Shown here: piece by piece, positions 44,207 to 55,300 of the stretch
Position numbering within the stretch: the first letter of the stretch is position 1
Layout: each line of letters begins with the position of its first letter
DNA from: Halioglobus japonicus
GTDB taxonomy: Bacteria > Pseudomonadota > Gammaproteobacteria > Pseudomonadales > Halieaceae
DNA length: 64,000 bases
NCBI GenBank assembly: GCA_902705825.1
Contig: CACSIL010000045.1
Coordinates: 249,224-313,223 of the forward strand
Direction of reading: 5' to 3'
Notes under the pieces: model-generated
The model's database searches: none
Seen by the model: only the letters and a program-made list of their open reading frames with translations
What the model was told of the DNA's origin: nothing
Made by a program: the position numbers and the translations under genes

Positions 44207-47200
44207 TTACAGGCCGGGTAGGTCCAGCGTTTCGATAATATGCAATTGGCCCAGTGCTGTAAAAAACAGCGCGCAGCGCATCGGCTGCTGACCCAGAAAA
44301 CGCACCGCATCCCGATAAGCTCGTAACTGTTCATGATAGACAGCACTTTCGCGCGAAAAAAACGCCTCAATCGACTCTCCAGGGCCCGGGCAGCTGCTCT
44401 TGTAGTCGATCACCCAGCGCACGCCAGTGTCGGCATCAACGAAACTGCGGTCGATAACAATGTCCCGGATTCGCTGCTGCGAGTCGACGGTTGTCAGCGC
44501 CCATTCACTGTGCGCTTCGCGATGTTTCCCGCAGAGCACCCACCGCCCTGCCCCCCCGACCTTGATTGAATTGGCGACAGCATTGCGCACCGACGCCAGC
44601 GCTCTGTTCAGTGCCTCGCCGCGCAGGCCTTCACGCTGTAACGCAATGTGCCAATGACGGAGATCTCTTTCACTGACCTCCTCGGGCAAAATGTCCCTGT
44701 GCGACAGTGTCTCCAGTACTTTGTGCACAACATTGCCTATGCTCCGGTCGACGCTATTGGCGATGAAAGCAGTCGGATTGTCGGCGCTTTCGCGTGGCAC
44801 AGAAAAACCGTGATTGGCCGGTACAGGGACAGCCGCCTCTGCGAGGCGCGTCAAATGTCGCGGTGTTCGCAATGCAGGCGCTGAAGCAGGTTCATCGCGC
44901 TGCGCATACACCTGCATTTCCTGGCTGAAGGCTGGCCATATTGGATTTAACAGGCTGAGTCTGGACGGTGCGTTGGGGAGTCCCGTTGCCGTGTCGGTCT
45001 TAATAACACCGGTTAAAAACAATTGTGCGATGGCTCTGGTAGCACCGACATAGAGTAGTCGTGTAGCCTCCAGCAACGTTTTCTTTTGCCGTTGAAGTTG
45101 TAGATAGTTGTACAGTGTAGGCGTATCAGCCTTGCTGTGATCGTCGGCCGCCAGCAGGAAAGATCTTTCTCCGTCTGCGTTGCTATACTCATCCCAAAGC
45201 AGGAGGTCGCGGTCATCTCTGCGGGGTGATCTGTCCAGTTGCGGAATGATGACTCTGTCGAACTCCAGGCCTTTGGCTTTGTGCAGCGTCAGCAGGTGTA
45301 CCTTGCTGTCCGGATCCCGCGCATTCATAAATCGTTTTTGCACACTTTGTGTGAGCCAATCGAGATCAAACCCTACCCCCGCCGACTCCGCCTCTTCGAG
45401 TAACTGAAGAAAATTTTCGACGTCCAGAAGGCTGTCTTCGTCAGGTGCGCACTGTGGACCGCCAATTTCAACCCAGGCCTGTTCCACCCAGACACGCAAA
45501 CTGAGTCTGTCGTGTTTTTCCCTGGCCCTTTGCAGCGCGGGAAGGACATGCTGCAAGCGAGACCTGCCGTCCTCACTGAGAGCGCTGCGCACGTCAACCT
45601 GCTGGATCACAGACCAGATGGGGGTGTAAGGCGCGTGGTCGCCAGCGCGCGCTATGGCCAGTAAATCTTCCAGGCGAAGGCCGCACCAGGGGGCACGAAG
45701 AACCGCCATCCACGCGAGGCGATCAGCATCGCTGTATAGCGCCCGGCACAAGGTCAGTAAATCGGCCACTGCAGGGGACTGTGCGAGACCGTCCAGATCC
45801 GGTGCATTGTAGGGGATTCCCAGGTATTTCAGTTGCTTCACGATCGGTTGAAGGTGGCTGCGAGTACGCCCCAGAATCGCGATGGTCTCCTCACTATTGG
45901 CAATGCATTCAGCAATTTGGTCACAGACAAACAGCACTTCACGACGGCGTGCATCACCGCCAGAAAAGGCTCGCATTTGTACGGCCGGATCAATTCGCAA
46001 TGGCCGCACAGCCTGCGCCCGGCTGAAGCGCACCTGAGCACGGCCTACGTCATTGGTACTGGGAAAGGCTGATTCAAACGTATTGTTGACCCAGTCCACC
46101 ACCCCTCTGTCCGATCGGAAATTACAGCTCAGTTCCAGGTATCGCGGCACAACCGAGTTGAACCCTTCGCTTCTAGCCTTCAGGAATAGCCCGACATTGG
46201 CTCCACGGAAGCCATAGATTGACTGCATGCCATCGCCGACAATCATTAACGTACGCGGTACCTCGGGATTCTGCTCGTTGTATTCGCCCCAGCCTCGGGT
46301 GAGTTTTTGCAGGAGTTCGTATTGCGTAATTGCCGTATCCTGAAATTCATCGACCAGGATGTGATCTATCTGGTAATCCAGTCGCAGTGCCAATTCTGTG
46401 GGGGCATCGTCGTCACCCAGTGCCAGTAAGGCCGATTGCGCTACCTGACAGTGATCCACCACTCCCTGTTGCTGAAAGACCAGCAATAGTTGCGCCGCCA
46501 ATGTCGGTAACAACCGCGACAGATGCAGTACCAGACGCCATGAATCACTGTCGGCTTCCAGCGCTGGCAGTGACTGAACAGACGCCAGGGCCTCCTGTAA
46601 GCCTTCAATGGTTTGCAGCTCCAGTAGCAGTGCCTGCCACTGCTTTTTGCGCCGCTGGGGCTCGCCAGTCCCAGCCGGAAAACCTTCTGCTTTGGTAATT
46701 TTCTTGCGCCAGTGTCCGCTTTTCGTCAACAGCAGATCGCGCAGTGTTCGCCAGTGTGCCAGTTCGTTGGCCGCGGCCTGTGGAAAATGCAGCGGTGGCG
46801 GTTCATTGAGGTTTGCCGCCGAAAACTGCATCAGCTGCAACAATTCGCCGCGAAATACCGCCAGCTTTTGATCCACGTCTGACAGTTCATTGCTCACCAT
46901 CGCACCGACAGTGGCAACCAGATAGTTTTCGGCTTCCTCCGGGGCATGGTGAACCCCGATATAACCTCGCCATTGGTCGCGCCGGGCCAGCATTGAAACC
47001 AGCAGTGTTTGTAGCCGCTCCCAGTCGTTGTCAAAGTGTTGCAGCAGTGTTCTCAGGTCTGTGGCTATGGGGTGATCTCCCTCCAGTAGCTTGTACAATT
47101 CCTGCACGGCTTCAATATACAGCGGGGTCACATCATCCTTGACGTTGGCCTGGCCGCCAAACTGACTGAGCACCGGCATTTGCCGTGTTAACCCGGCACA

Positions 47201-47566
47201 AAAGCTATCGATTGTTTTGATATTAAAGCGGGAAATATTGCCCAGTAACTGCCACTCTCCCCTCGCATCGGCGGCCAGCGCCTGCTCAGCCAGCGTGCGG
47301 GTTACCTGCTGATGCGGGTTATCGCAGGGCATGTTCTCCTGTGCGCTGCGCAATGATTCCAAAACCCGTTCACGCATTTCGGCTGCCGCTTTGCGGGTAA
47401 ACGTGATTGCCAGTACCTGCTCAGGCCGCTGTACACGGGACAGCAGATTGAGATATCGCTGAATCAGCAGTTCCGTCTTACCGGATCCTGCCGGCGCACT
47501 GACACAGACGCTGTGATGAGGATCGATCGCTGCAGTGCGCTCAAGTGTGTCGGCAAGTTCGCTCAA
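44207..47566 (-). CDS. AddA-like UvrD/Rep-family helicase-nuclease
   Basis: A 1119-residue SF1 helicase with Walker A SAPAGSGKTELLIQRYL at residue 23, Walker B LVDEFQDTAITQYELLQKL, motif IV-like ELSCNFRSDRGVVDWVN, motif V VHLLTLHKAKGLEFDRVIIP and motif VI RLLYVGATRA. The C-terminus has a RecB-type nuclease motif, VRWVIDYKSSCPG. It is the helicase partner of the AddB-like protein and would process double-strand break ends for RecA loading. It overlaps the AddB-like gene by four bases (ATGA). This lineage pair differs from RecBCD; the exact subtype needs comparison. Confidence 0.9.
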   Translation of the reverse strand: MSELADTLERTAAIDPHHSVCVSAPAGSGKTELLIQRYLNLLSRVQRPEQVLAITFTRKAAAEMRERVLESLRSAQENMPCDNPHQQVTRTLAEQALAADARGEWQLLGNISRFNIKTIDSFCAGLTRQMPVLSQFGGQANVKDDVTPLYIEAVQELYKLLEGDHPIATDLRTLLQHFDNDWERLQTLLVSMLARRDQWRGYIGVHHAPEEAENYLVATVGAMVSNELSDVDQKLAVFRGELLQLMQFSAANLNEPPPLHFPQAAANELAHWRTLRDLLLTKSGHWRKKITKAEGFPAGTGEPQRRKKQWQALLLELQTIEGLQEALASVQSLPALEADSDSWRLVLHLSRLLPTLAAQLLLVFQQQGVVDHCQVAQSALLALGDDDAPTELALRLDYQIDHILVDEFQDTAITQYELLQKLTRGWGEYNEQNPEVPRTLMIVGDGMQSIYGFRGANVGLFLKARSEGFNSVVPRYLELSCNFRSDRGVVDWVNNTFESAFPSTNDVGRAQVRFSRAQAVRPLRIDPAVQMRAFSGGDARRREVLFVCDQIAECIANSEETIAILGRTRSHLQPIVKQLKYLGIPYNAPDLDGLAQSPAVADLLTLCRALYSDADRLAWMAVLRAPWCGLRLEDLLAIARAGDHAPYTPIWSVIQQVDVRSALSEDGRSRLQHVLPALQRAREKHDRLSLRVWVEQAWVEIGGPQCAPDEDSLLDVENFLQLLEEAESAGVGFDLDWLTQSVQKRFMNARDPDSKVHLLTLHKAKGLEFDRVIIPQLDRSPRRDDRDLLLWDEYSNADGERSFLLAADDHSKADTPTLYNYLQLQRQKKTLLEATRLLYVGATRAIAQLFLTGVIKTDTATGLPNAPSRLSLLNPIWPAFSQEMQVYAQRDEPASAPALRTPRHLTRLAEAAVPVPANHGFSVPRESADNPTAFIANSVDRSIGNVVHKVLETLSHRDILPEEVSERDLRHWHIALQREGLRGEALNRALASVRNAVANSIKVGGAGRWVLCGKHREAHSEWALTTVDSQQRIRDIVIDRSFVDADTGVRWVIDYKSSCPGPGESIEAFFSRESAVYHEQLRAYRDAVRFLGQQPMRCALFFTALGQLHIIETLDLPGL

Positions 47567-50289
47567 GCCGGGAACTCCCGAGCGGCTGTGACGGCGTCGT
47601 CAGCAAGCTCATCCATCGTTGCGTCTGTGCCGGACTCGACCCGACACAGTGGTTGCAATCCGCACCAGGTACAACTGCTTGGTGTCAGTGGATCCACCTG
47701 TGCTTCACCCAACACGTACTCACTCGCCAGACGTTCGAGCGTGCGGCGCCAGGATTCGTTTAAATCCGCCCAGCCCTGCGCATCCATTATTGAAGCTACT
47801 GCTGCGGATCGTCTGGTGGCGGTTCCAGGAATCGCGGCAGTAGTCCCGAGCCCTTTGTAACTGCACTCACGCGGACGCACGCTGGCAAAAGCCAGCCCAG
47901 CTACCGTCTCTGGTTCGGCAATGCTGTAAAGTAATAGCTGTGGGCGGGCCGGTCTGTCCCCCATCCAATCCTTGACACTACTGCGGCCGGATTTGTAATC
48001 AATAATCACACGGGCTCCGCCAGGCAGTTCGTCGATTCGATCGACACGCAATCGAATCTGTAAGCCGGCGAGTTCCAGGTTCATACCCACTTCGCGCTCT
48101 GCCACTGCGAATTCACTGCGGTTGCGTTCTACCTCCAGCCACTCATGCAGCAAAGCGCGTAATCTCCCCGCTTCCAGCTGCCAATAGGCGGCGCCCAGTT
48201 TGCGCTGTTGGTGTCCGGGGATTGTTGCTATGGCAGTCTGCACCGCGCTTTCCACACTTTGCTGTTGCCGCTCTTCATCCAGCGCCTGTAACGTTGCGGA
48301 ATCACCAAGATCGCTCCACAGAGCGTCTAGCGCGGCATGTAACAATGAGCCTCTATCGGACGGTGACAAGCCCACGTAAAACGTCGCGAGCGGCTCAACC
48401 TGTAAACGGTGGTGAGCAAATGCTCGAAAAGGACACTGGGACTGGTCCTCCAGCAAACCGCTGCCGCCGGTAACCGGGTTATCGGGATCAGGTTCCAGCG
48501 AGGGCGCGCGATGATCCTCCACATTCTCAAGCGCCACTGAATTTAGCCGCTGCCGCCAGCTATCGGCGACCGGGGCGGGACTGGGTAGCGCCTGCTCCGT
48601 GAAACTCTGTAATAGTGAACTTGGCAAATCTGGAACACCGTCCACCTGGCGACAGTAGCTCCCGTGAATCACGCTACTGGTGCGCGCGTATTGTTGTAGC
48701 AGTGCTGTCGCAAACGCCCATTCCCGTTCGGGGTTGGCATGCGGCATTTGCAGGCCAGTCTGCAGTGCTACCGGAATGAACGGATTGGGCCGCGGTGACG
48801 CCGGCCAGCTCGACCCCTGCATGCCACATAGCCAGAGGTGATCAAAGTGCAACCCGGCCGCCTCCAATGGGCCCAATACCTGTATTGGGCTGTCTGCTGT
48901 CTGCGGTTGGGATATCTGCCTGATACAGCAAGTGCGCAGCAACGCCAATGCCTCATTAAAATGCATCGGTTCGGTGACTATATCGAAAGTCGCGAATTCA
49001 TCGAGGGTGCGCTGCCACAGTGCCAGCTGTTGAAACTCCAGCGAATCCAACGGCTGTTGGCCGGGCCATCCCCAGGCGTTGAGCATCTCGTTGAAACGCC
49101 CCAGCCACTGCGATGGCAAGGCTTTGTGGCGCAAGCCCGGAGTTGCCCGCAGGGCATCCAGACAGTTCGCCAGTGCGAGCCCTTTCACACCCCTCAGTTG
49201 CACTGCATTGGCCTCATTACGAAGATCGGTAACAGCCAGCGTTGCCCTGCCCTGCGCATATAACTGCTGAATAAAGCGCTGTGCGAGTGCGCTCTGCGTA
49301 TCGGGGAGATCAAGAAAGCGGGAGCGCAGCAATCCCTCTATTGCCGCAATCGTCGTTTCCTGCAGCCCCAATGCCAGTACTGCGAGTGCGTCGCGCACCA
49401 AGGGCACTTTAGCGAGCGGAATACCGGTTGAAAAGTTAACCGGCAGGCTGGCGTAATTGTGCCCCAGACAATCGAACTCTCGTCGCAACAGATACTCTAG
49501 CGGCACCCGGTCAGCCGCCATATCGCTGAGGACGATTGCGATAGTGGTATGCGGGTCAGCGCGGTGTAACTGTGCGGTCCAGTGGGCGACTGACTGCAGC
49601 TCTGCGCGTTTGTCGCTGCATGAATGCAACAGCCGGTCAGCTCTGGCAGCGCCGTGGCCGACCTCCCTCACCTCTGCACAAAGTGTCTCCAGTGCTGCGC
49701 GCAGCAGTGGCGCGAGCATATCAAACTCCACCAGGGCTACCCTGGTTCCGTCCGGGCTCCCGGCGATACCCGGTAATTGCGCCAGACAGTCAGAGGCCGT
49801 ACACAGCCCATCCTGCGCCAACCTGCGATCAAACATGTCCAACCATTGCAAAAATGTGCAACAGTCGCCATCCAATTCAAATTGTTGCCTGATTCCAGGG
49901 GTTCTCCAGTCCACTCGCCAGCGCAACAGGGTATCCCGTGCTTGAGCGGCCAGTTCAGCCGCGCCAGAGGGCCTGAGCAGTTGCAGGTCCGGCGTCTGAT
50001 TCTGCATTTGACTGATCAGCTGCCGCCATATCTCGACGGCTTGGGCCGACGTTAAGACGATACGCTGTGCCAGCAGATTGCTGCTGACAGCGGCTTCCCA
50101 TTGCTCTTGCAGCCAGACTTCCAGCGGCTGGACTGATAGCGGTTCCCACACCCGCATTCCCTGGGCGTCCTGCAGGGCATCCCATTCAGCCTTAATGCGT
50201 CGTGCCAGACGAAAATTGGGTGTTAAAAGCGTATAGCCCTGCCTGATCAGAGGCTCAAGCGCAGTGATGTCGTAAAGGCCGAGGGCCAA
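47563..50289 (-). CDS. AddB-like PD-(D/E)XK nuclease with iron-sulfur cysteines
   Basis: A 908-residue protein of the AddB-related family annotated as probable DNA repair protein (TIGR03623 type). The N-terminal half is an inactivated helicase-like region (LAQRIVLTSAQAVEIWRQLI). The nuclease motif is RVIIDYKSGRSSVKDWMGD near residue 760. Cysteines at about 620 (CPFRAFAHHRLQVE) and the C-terminal CTWCGLQPLC form the C...CxxCxxxxxC pattern of AddB iron-sulfur nucleases. It would work with the downstream helicase in recombination repair. It is divergent from the DAHP synthase gene. Confidence 0.88.
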   Translation of the reverse strand: MALGLYDITALEPLIRQGYTLLTPNFRLARRIKAEWDALQDAQGMRVWEPLSVQPLEVWLQEQWEAAVSSNLLAQRIVLTSAQAVEIWRQLISQMQNQTPDLQLLRPSGAAELAAQARDTLLRWRVDWRTPGIRQQFELDGDCCTFLQWLDMFDRRLAQDGLCTASDCLAQLPGIAGSPDGTRVALVEFDMLAPLLRAALETLCAEVREVGHGAARADRLLHSCSDKRAELQSVAHWTAQLHRADPHTTIAIVLSDMAADRVPLEYLLRREFDCLGHNYASLPVNFSTGIPLAKVPLVRDALAVLALGLQETTIAAIEGLLRSRFLDLPDTQSALAQRFIQQLYAQGRATLAVTDLRNEANAVQLRGVKGLALANCLDALRATPGLRHKALPSQWLGRFNEMLNAWGWPGQQPLDSLEFQQLALWQRTLDEFATFDIVTEPMHFNEALALLRTCCIRQISQPQTADSPIQVLGPLEAAGLHFDHLWLCGMQGSSWPASPRPNPFIPVALQTGLQMPHANPEREWAFATALLQQYARTSSVIHGSYCRQVDGVPDLPSSLLQSFTEQALPSPAPVADSWRQRLNSVALENVEDHRAPSLEPDPDNPVTGGSGLLEDQSQCPFRAFAHHRLQVEPLATFYVGLSPSDRGSLLHAALDALWSDLGDSATLQALDEERQQQSVESAVQTAIATIPGHQQRKLGAAYWQLEAGRLRALLHEWLEVERNRSEFAVAEREVGMNLELAGLQIRLRVDRIDELPGGARVIIDYKSGRSSVKDWMGDRPARPQLLLYSIAEPETVAGLAFASVRPRECSYKGLGTTAAIPGTATRRSAAVASIMDAQGWADLNESWRRTLERLASEYVLGEAQVDPLTPSSCTWCGLQPLCRVESGTDATMDELADDAVTAAREFPA

Positions 50290-50443
50290 GCTTCTTCTCC
50301 TGGATAAGGAATGGTACCGCGCAGGCGCCTACACAAAGTACGGCGACTACTATAGAATTCGGCGCCCCGTTGCTGTCCACGTGGACACTTCAGGCATTTT
50401 AGCCTCCGGGTTCGAACAGAAAAGACTTTATCAGGTAGTGACG

Positions 50444-51526
50444 ATGAGCAACACCAAAGTACACAATGTGAATGTAGCCTCTCAGAACATATTGATTACT
50501 CCAGCGCAATTAAAGGCCGCTCTGCCGATGTCTGAGTCCGTGGAAAACACGCTCACACAGAGCCGCCAGACTATTGAGAATATATTGGATGGACGCGACT
50601 CGCGTATCTTTGTGGTCGTTGGCCCCTGCTCTATTCACGATACTACCGCTGCGCTGGAGTACGCCCGACGCCTGAAGGCACTGGCCGATGAGCTCAGCGA
50701 TACCTTGTACATCGTAATGCGCGTGTACTTTGAAAAGCCTCGCACCACAGTCGGCTGGAAAGGGCTGGTTAACGACCCGTTCCTGGATGACTCTTTCAAT
50801 ATCGAGGAAGGTCTGCATATTGCCCGTAAACTCCTGCTGGATATTCTGGACATTGGCCTGCCTACGTCGACGGAAGCGCTCGACCCTATCTCGCCACAAT
50901 ATTTGCAGGATCTGGTGAGCTGGACAGCCATTGGCGCCCGCACGACGGAGTCGCAGACTCACCGGGAGATGGCCAGTGGCCTGTCCAGTGCAGTAGGTTT
51001 CAAAAATGGCACAGATGGTGGCCTGACGGTAGCGACTAATGCACTGAACTCCGTGGCTAATCCACACCGCTTTCTGGGCATTAATGGCCAGGGTCAGGTG
51101 TCTGTATTCACCACCAAGGGCAACCGCTACGGTCATATCGTCCTGCGCGGTGGGGCAGCCGGTCCGAACTATGACTCTGTACATATCAAGCTGTGTGAAG
51201 ACGCTCTGGCCAAAGCCGGCGTGTCCGGCAATATCATGGTTGACTGCAGCCACGCCAATTCCAACAAACAACCCGAGTTGCAGCCGCTGGTGGTAGAAAA
51301 TGTGGCGAATCAAATACTGGAAGGCAATACGTCGATTATCGGACTGATGATAGAAAGCAATTTACGCGCTGGTAACCAGTCCATTCCCACAGATCTGAAT
51401 GAGCTGGAATACGGCGTATCTGTTACAGACGGGTGTATCGATTGGGAGACAACGGAGAGTTGCCTGCGCACGATGCGTGAGCGTATTAAAGAGACTCTGG
51501 CCGCGCGCCGCAGGCAGGCTGTGTGA
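50444..51526 (+). CDS. aroG: 3-deoxy-7-phosphoheptulonate synthase, class I (AroG/AroF type)
   Basis: A protein of about 360 residues that condenses phosphoenolpyruvate and erythrose 4-phosphate in the first step of the shikimate pathway. Motifs: VVVGPCSIHDTTAALEYARR, YFEKPRTTVGWKGLVNDP, GARTTESQTHREMASGLS, and the metal-site VDCSHANSNKQPELQ. I chose ATG 50444 (MSNTKVHNVNV), with AGGTAGTG upstream; the ORF start at 50381 adds an unrelated leader. Which of the Phe/Tyr/Trp-inhibited isoenzymes it is cannot be decided by eye. A strong hairpin follows it. Confidence 0.93.
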   Translation: MSNTKVHNVNVASQNILITPAQLKAALPMSESVENTLTQSRQTIENILDGRDSRIFVVVGPCSIHDTTAALEYARRLKALADELSDTLYIVMRVYFEKPRTTVGWKGLVNDPFLDDSFNIEEGLHIARKLLLDILDIGLPTSTEALDPISPQYLQDLVSWTAIGARTTESQTHREMASGLSSAVGFKNGTDGGLTVATNALNSVANPHRFLGINGQGQVSVFTTKGNRYGHIVLRGGAAGPNYDSVHIKLCEDALAKAGVSGNIMVDCSHANSNKQPELQPLVVENVANQILEGNTSIIGLMIESNLRAGNQSIPTDLNELEYGVSVTDGCIDWETTESCLRTMRERIKETLAARRRQAV

Positions 51527-51531
51527 TCGGC

Positions 51532-51556
51532 CAGGCGTTCCGCAATGGAACGCCTG
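51532..51556. terminator. Strong hairpin between convergent aroG and nfuA
   Basis: CAGGCGTTCC and GGAACGCCTG form a perfect 10-bp stem with loop GCAAT. It lies six bases after the aroG stop and eight before the nfuA stop. There is no long T tract on either strand, so it may act as a bidirectional block or an RNA 3'-end stabiliser rather than a classical terminator. Confidence 0.65.
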
Positions 51557-51563
51557 CGGTCAG

Positions 51564-52139
51564 TTAATAATAGGCCTGGGACGTATCGCTGTGGTCGGTT
51601 GTATCGGCCACGCCGGTGAGCTGAGGGATCTGCTCCAGCAAGGTTTTTTCCACCCCGCCTTTAAGCGTTTGATCTACCGCGCTGCAACCCTGGCAGCCGC
51701 CGCCAAACTGCAGAATAGCGACAGATTTCTCTGTAATTTCCACCAGGCTCACTTCGCCACCGTGGGCCGCCAGTGCAGGATTGACCTCGTTGTAGAGGAC
51801 ATAATTCACTCTATCTTCCAGCGAACTGTTGTCGTCTACTCTCGGCAGCTTGGCATTGGGCGCCTTGATTGTCAGCTGCCCTCCCATGCGATCCTTGGCA
51901 TAGTCAACCAGCGCGTCTTCGAGGAAAGGCAGGCTCTTTACTTCATACCAGACTTTAAATTTGGGCAGCTCTTCCTGTTGATCGTCTTCGTGCACATCAT
52001 CCTTACGACAGTAGGCAATGCACGTCTCGGCACGGGGGGTTCCCGGCTGATTAATGAAGATCCGAACGCCAAGAGCATCTTCCTGCTTGGATAACAATTC
52101 AGCCAGGTAATCCTGTGCCGATTCAGTAATAGTGACCAT
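51564..52139 (-). CDS. nfuA: Fe-S cluster biogenesis scaffold NfuA
   Basis: A protein of about 191 residues with an N-terminal degenerate A-type domain ([20 protein letters not shown]) and a C-terminal Nfu domain containing the cluster-binding [17 protein letters not shown]. It carries 4Fe-4S clusters to target enzymes under oxidative or iron stress. I chose ATG 52139, which gives the standard MVTIT start; an ATG at 52151 would add four residues and run into the palindrome described separately. A candidate IscR site overlaps its upstream edge. Confidence 0.93.
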   Translation of the reverse strand: MVTITESAQDYLAELLSKQEDALGVRIFINQPGTPRAETCIAYCRKDDVHEDDQQEELPKFKVWYEVKSLPFLEDALVDYAKDRMGGQLTIKAPNAKLPRVDDNSSLEDRVNYVLYNEVNPALAAHGGEVSLVEITEKSVAILQFGGGCQGCSAVDQTLKGGVEKTLLEQIPQLTGVADTTDHSDTSQAYY

Positions 52140-52149
52140 TGCGCGATCC

Positions 52150-52173
52150 ATTCCGAGTAAAATACTCGGGTAT
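52150..52173 (-). promoter_or_regulatory. Candidate IscR-type operator upstream of nfuA
   Basis: On the minus strand the palindrome is ATACCCGAGTA-TTT-TACTCGGAAT, with a perfect CCGAGTA/TACTCGG core. It resembles type 1 IscR sites of gammaproteobacteria, and nfuA is a known IscR target in E. coli. It ends about ten bases upstream of the chosen nfuA start, where bound protein would block transcription or initiation. Confidence 0.5.
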
Positions 52174-52357
52174 TGTACCAAACTTGCCCGCCAAGTGTGA
52201 ATGATGCAGGCAACCGATCTCCAATGAGCCCCACAATCTGTTAACATTGTCTGCCTTTTTGAGAGTGGGGAAGCTTCTCCGCACCCCTCCCCAAGGCACA
52301 ATTCAGTTAGAATCGATAAGTATTCAGACACAATTCGGGCACGATTAAGGCACTATA

Positions 52358-55300
52358 ATGGCAACGGTCAAAAACAATTCCGGGCTCCTGGAGCAGGCTC
52401 TACAACAGCGCATTCTGATTATAGACGGCGCGATGGGCACGATGATTCAGGGCGAGGGCCTCACCGAGGCGGATTTTCGCGGTGAGCGATTCGCTGATCA
52501 CAGCTCCGATCTCAAGGGCAATAATGAATTACTCAGCCTTACCCGGCCGGACATTATCGCCAAGATACACCGTGCCTTTCTCGAGGCCGGTGCCGACATC
52601 ATAGAAACCAATACCTTCGGCAGTTCATCGGTAGCGCAATCCGACTATGCGTTGAGTGATCTTGCCGAGGAACAGAATCTGGCGGCAGCCAAAATCGCCC
52701 GGCAAGTGGCCGATGAGTACTCCGCAAAAACACCGGATAAACCGCGCTTTGTGGCTGGTGTGCTCGGCCCCACACCCAAAACAGCCTCTATTTCACCTGA
52801 TGTGAACGATCCCGGTGCGCGCAGCATCAGCTTTGACACGCTGCGAGAAGACTACGCCAGGGCAACCCACGCGCTGATCGCCGGCGGTGTCGATCTGATT
52901 ATGATCGAGACCATTTTCGATACGCTCAATGCCAAGGCGGCAATCTTTGCCGTTAAAGAGGTTTTCGAAGAACTGGGGCAGGAATTGCCGATCATGATCT
53001 CGGTGACGTTCCCCGATATCAGCGGGCGCGTGCTGTCCGGGCAGAACCCGGAAGCCTTCTGGAATGCAGTAGCCCATGCCAAACCATTGATAGTCGGAAG
53101 TAACTGCGGACGCCCCTACCGTGAAATCCGCCCCTTCGTGGAGGAACTGTCAAAAGCCTGCGATTGCTATTTCAGCGCACACCTCAACGCCGGCCTACCC
53201 AACGCATTTGGCGAGTTCGATGAAACACCCGATATCATGGAAGCGGATTTCCGGGAGTTCGCCGGACGCGGCTTCCTCAATCTGGCCGGGGGGTGCTGTG
53301 GCACCACGCCTGCGCATATTCGCGCAATTGCAGACGCCTGTAAGGGCGTCCCTCCCCGCCCGTTGCCGACACATGAGCCGGCCTGCCGCCTCAGTGGGCT
53401 GGAGGCCTTCAATATCACCGCCGACAGCCTTTTCGTAAACGTCGGTGAGCGCTGTAACGTGACAGGGTCTGCCAAATTCAAGCGCCTGATTATGGACGAT
53501 CGTTTCGATGAGGCGCTGGTTGTCGCACGCAACCAGGTTGAGGATGGTGCACAGGTCATCGACATCAACATGGATGAAGGCATGTTGGACTCTGAGGCGG
53601 CGATGGTCACCTTCCTCAACCTGATCGCCTCTGAACCGGATATCAGTCGCGTCCCCATCATGGTTGATTCCTCGAAATGGAATGTCATAGAAGCTGGCCT
53701 GAAGTGTATTCAGGGCAAGGCAATAGTTAATTCCATCAGCTTGAAAGCGGGAGAGGAGGAATTCCTCACGCAGGCCCGATTATGCCAGCGCTATGGCGCG
53801 GCGGTTGTCGTTATGGCTTTCGATGAACAGGGTCAGGCAGACAACCTGCAGCGGCGTAAGGATATCTGCAAGCGCTGCTATGATCTGCTGGTAGGCGAGC
53901 TCAACTTCAATCCCAATGATATTATTTTCGACCCGAATATCTTTGCCATTGCCACCGGTATAGATGAACACAATAACTATGCTGTGGAGTTCATCGAGGC
54001 GACCCGCTACATCAAGGCGGAACTGCCCGGTGCACTGGTGTCCGGCGGCGTCTCCAATGTCTCGTTCTCGTTTCGCGGCAACAATGCAGTACGCGAGGCC
54101 ATTCACTCTGTCTTCCTGTATCACGCGATTCAGGCCGGCATGGATATGGGGATCGTCAACGCCGGCCAATTAGCTGTTTATGACGAATTGCCCAAGGAAC
54201 TGCGCGACGTTGTCGAGGATGTGATTCTCAACCGCACCGAGGACGGCTCCGAACGACTGTTGGAATTGGCCGAACGTTATCGGGATTCCGGTGGTACCGA
54301 GGCCCGCGTAGAGGACCTCAGCTGGCGCGAAGAAGACGTGGAGAAGCGCCTTGCGCACGCTCTGGTCAAAGGGATCAATACCTGGATTGTTGAGGATGCG
54401 GAAGAAGCGAGACTGAAATTCGATCGCCCTATTCAGGTCATTGAAGGCCCGCTGATGGATGGCATGAATATCGTCGGTGAGCTCTTTGGCACCGGCAAAA
54501 TGTTTCTCCCCCAGGTGGTGAAAAGCGCCCGTGTGATGAAGCAGGCTGTAGCGCATCTACAACCGTATATCGAGTTGGACAAGGTCGGAGGAAACTCCAC
54601 CAATGGCAAAATCCTGATGGCGACCGTCAAGGGTGATGTTCATGATATCGGTAAAAATATTGTGGGTATCGTATTGCAGTGCAACAACTTCGAGGTCATC
54701 GATCTCGGTGTCATGGTGCACTGCGAGAAGATACTGGAAGTGGCACGGGACGAAAACGTCGATATTATCGGTCTGAGCGGTCTGATCACACCCTCGCTAG
54801 ACGAAATGGCGCATGTTGCCGCCGAAATGCAACGCCTGGATTTCAATGTGCCACTGATGATAGGCGGGGCAACCACGTCTAAAGCACATACCGCCGTGAA
54901 AATTGATCCACAATACAATGGCGATGTCGTGGTCTATGTACCAGATGCCTCCCGCAGCGTTGCTGTTGCGACCCAGCTCGTGGGTCAGGGCAAGGAGAAG
55001 TTTGTCAACGACCTGCGCGATGAGTATGTCGTCGTGCGTGAAAGAGTGGCTAACCGAAAGCCGCGCGAAAAAGAACTGACCTACGCACAGGCTATTGCCA
55101 ATGCAATACAGTTGGACTGGGATAACTACCAGCCACCTCGCCCTTCGTTTATCGGCACCCGTGTGTTTGACAATTTCCCGCTGGCGGAACTGGTAGACAC
55201 AATAGACTGGACGCCGTTCTTTATCACCTGGGAACTCTCCGGCAAGTTTCCCAAGATACTGGAAGACGAAGTGGTTGGCGTGCAGGCGAAGGAACTTTAT

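Noticed and set aside
44333-47142. Several plus-strand open frames inside the AddA-like gene
   Set aside because: They are antisense shadows without start signals; the minus-strand helicase motifs are unambiguous.
52174-52357. Cobalamin or S-adenosylhomocysteine riboswitch upstream of metH
   Set aside because: The leader is short and I could find neither a B12-box nor the conserved SAH-switch core.
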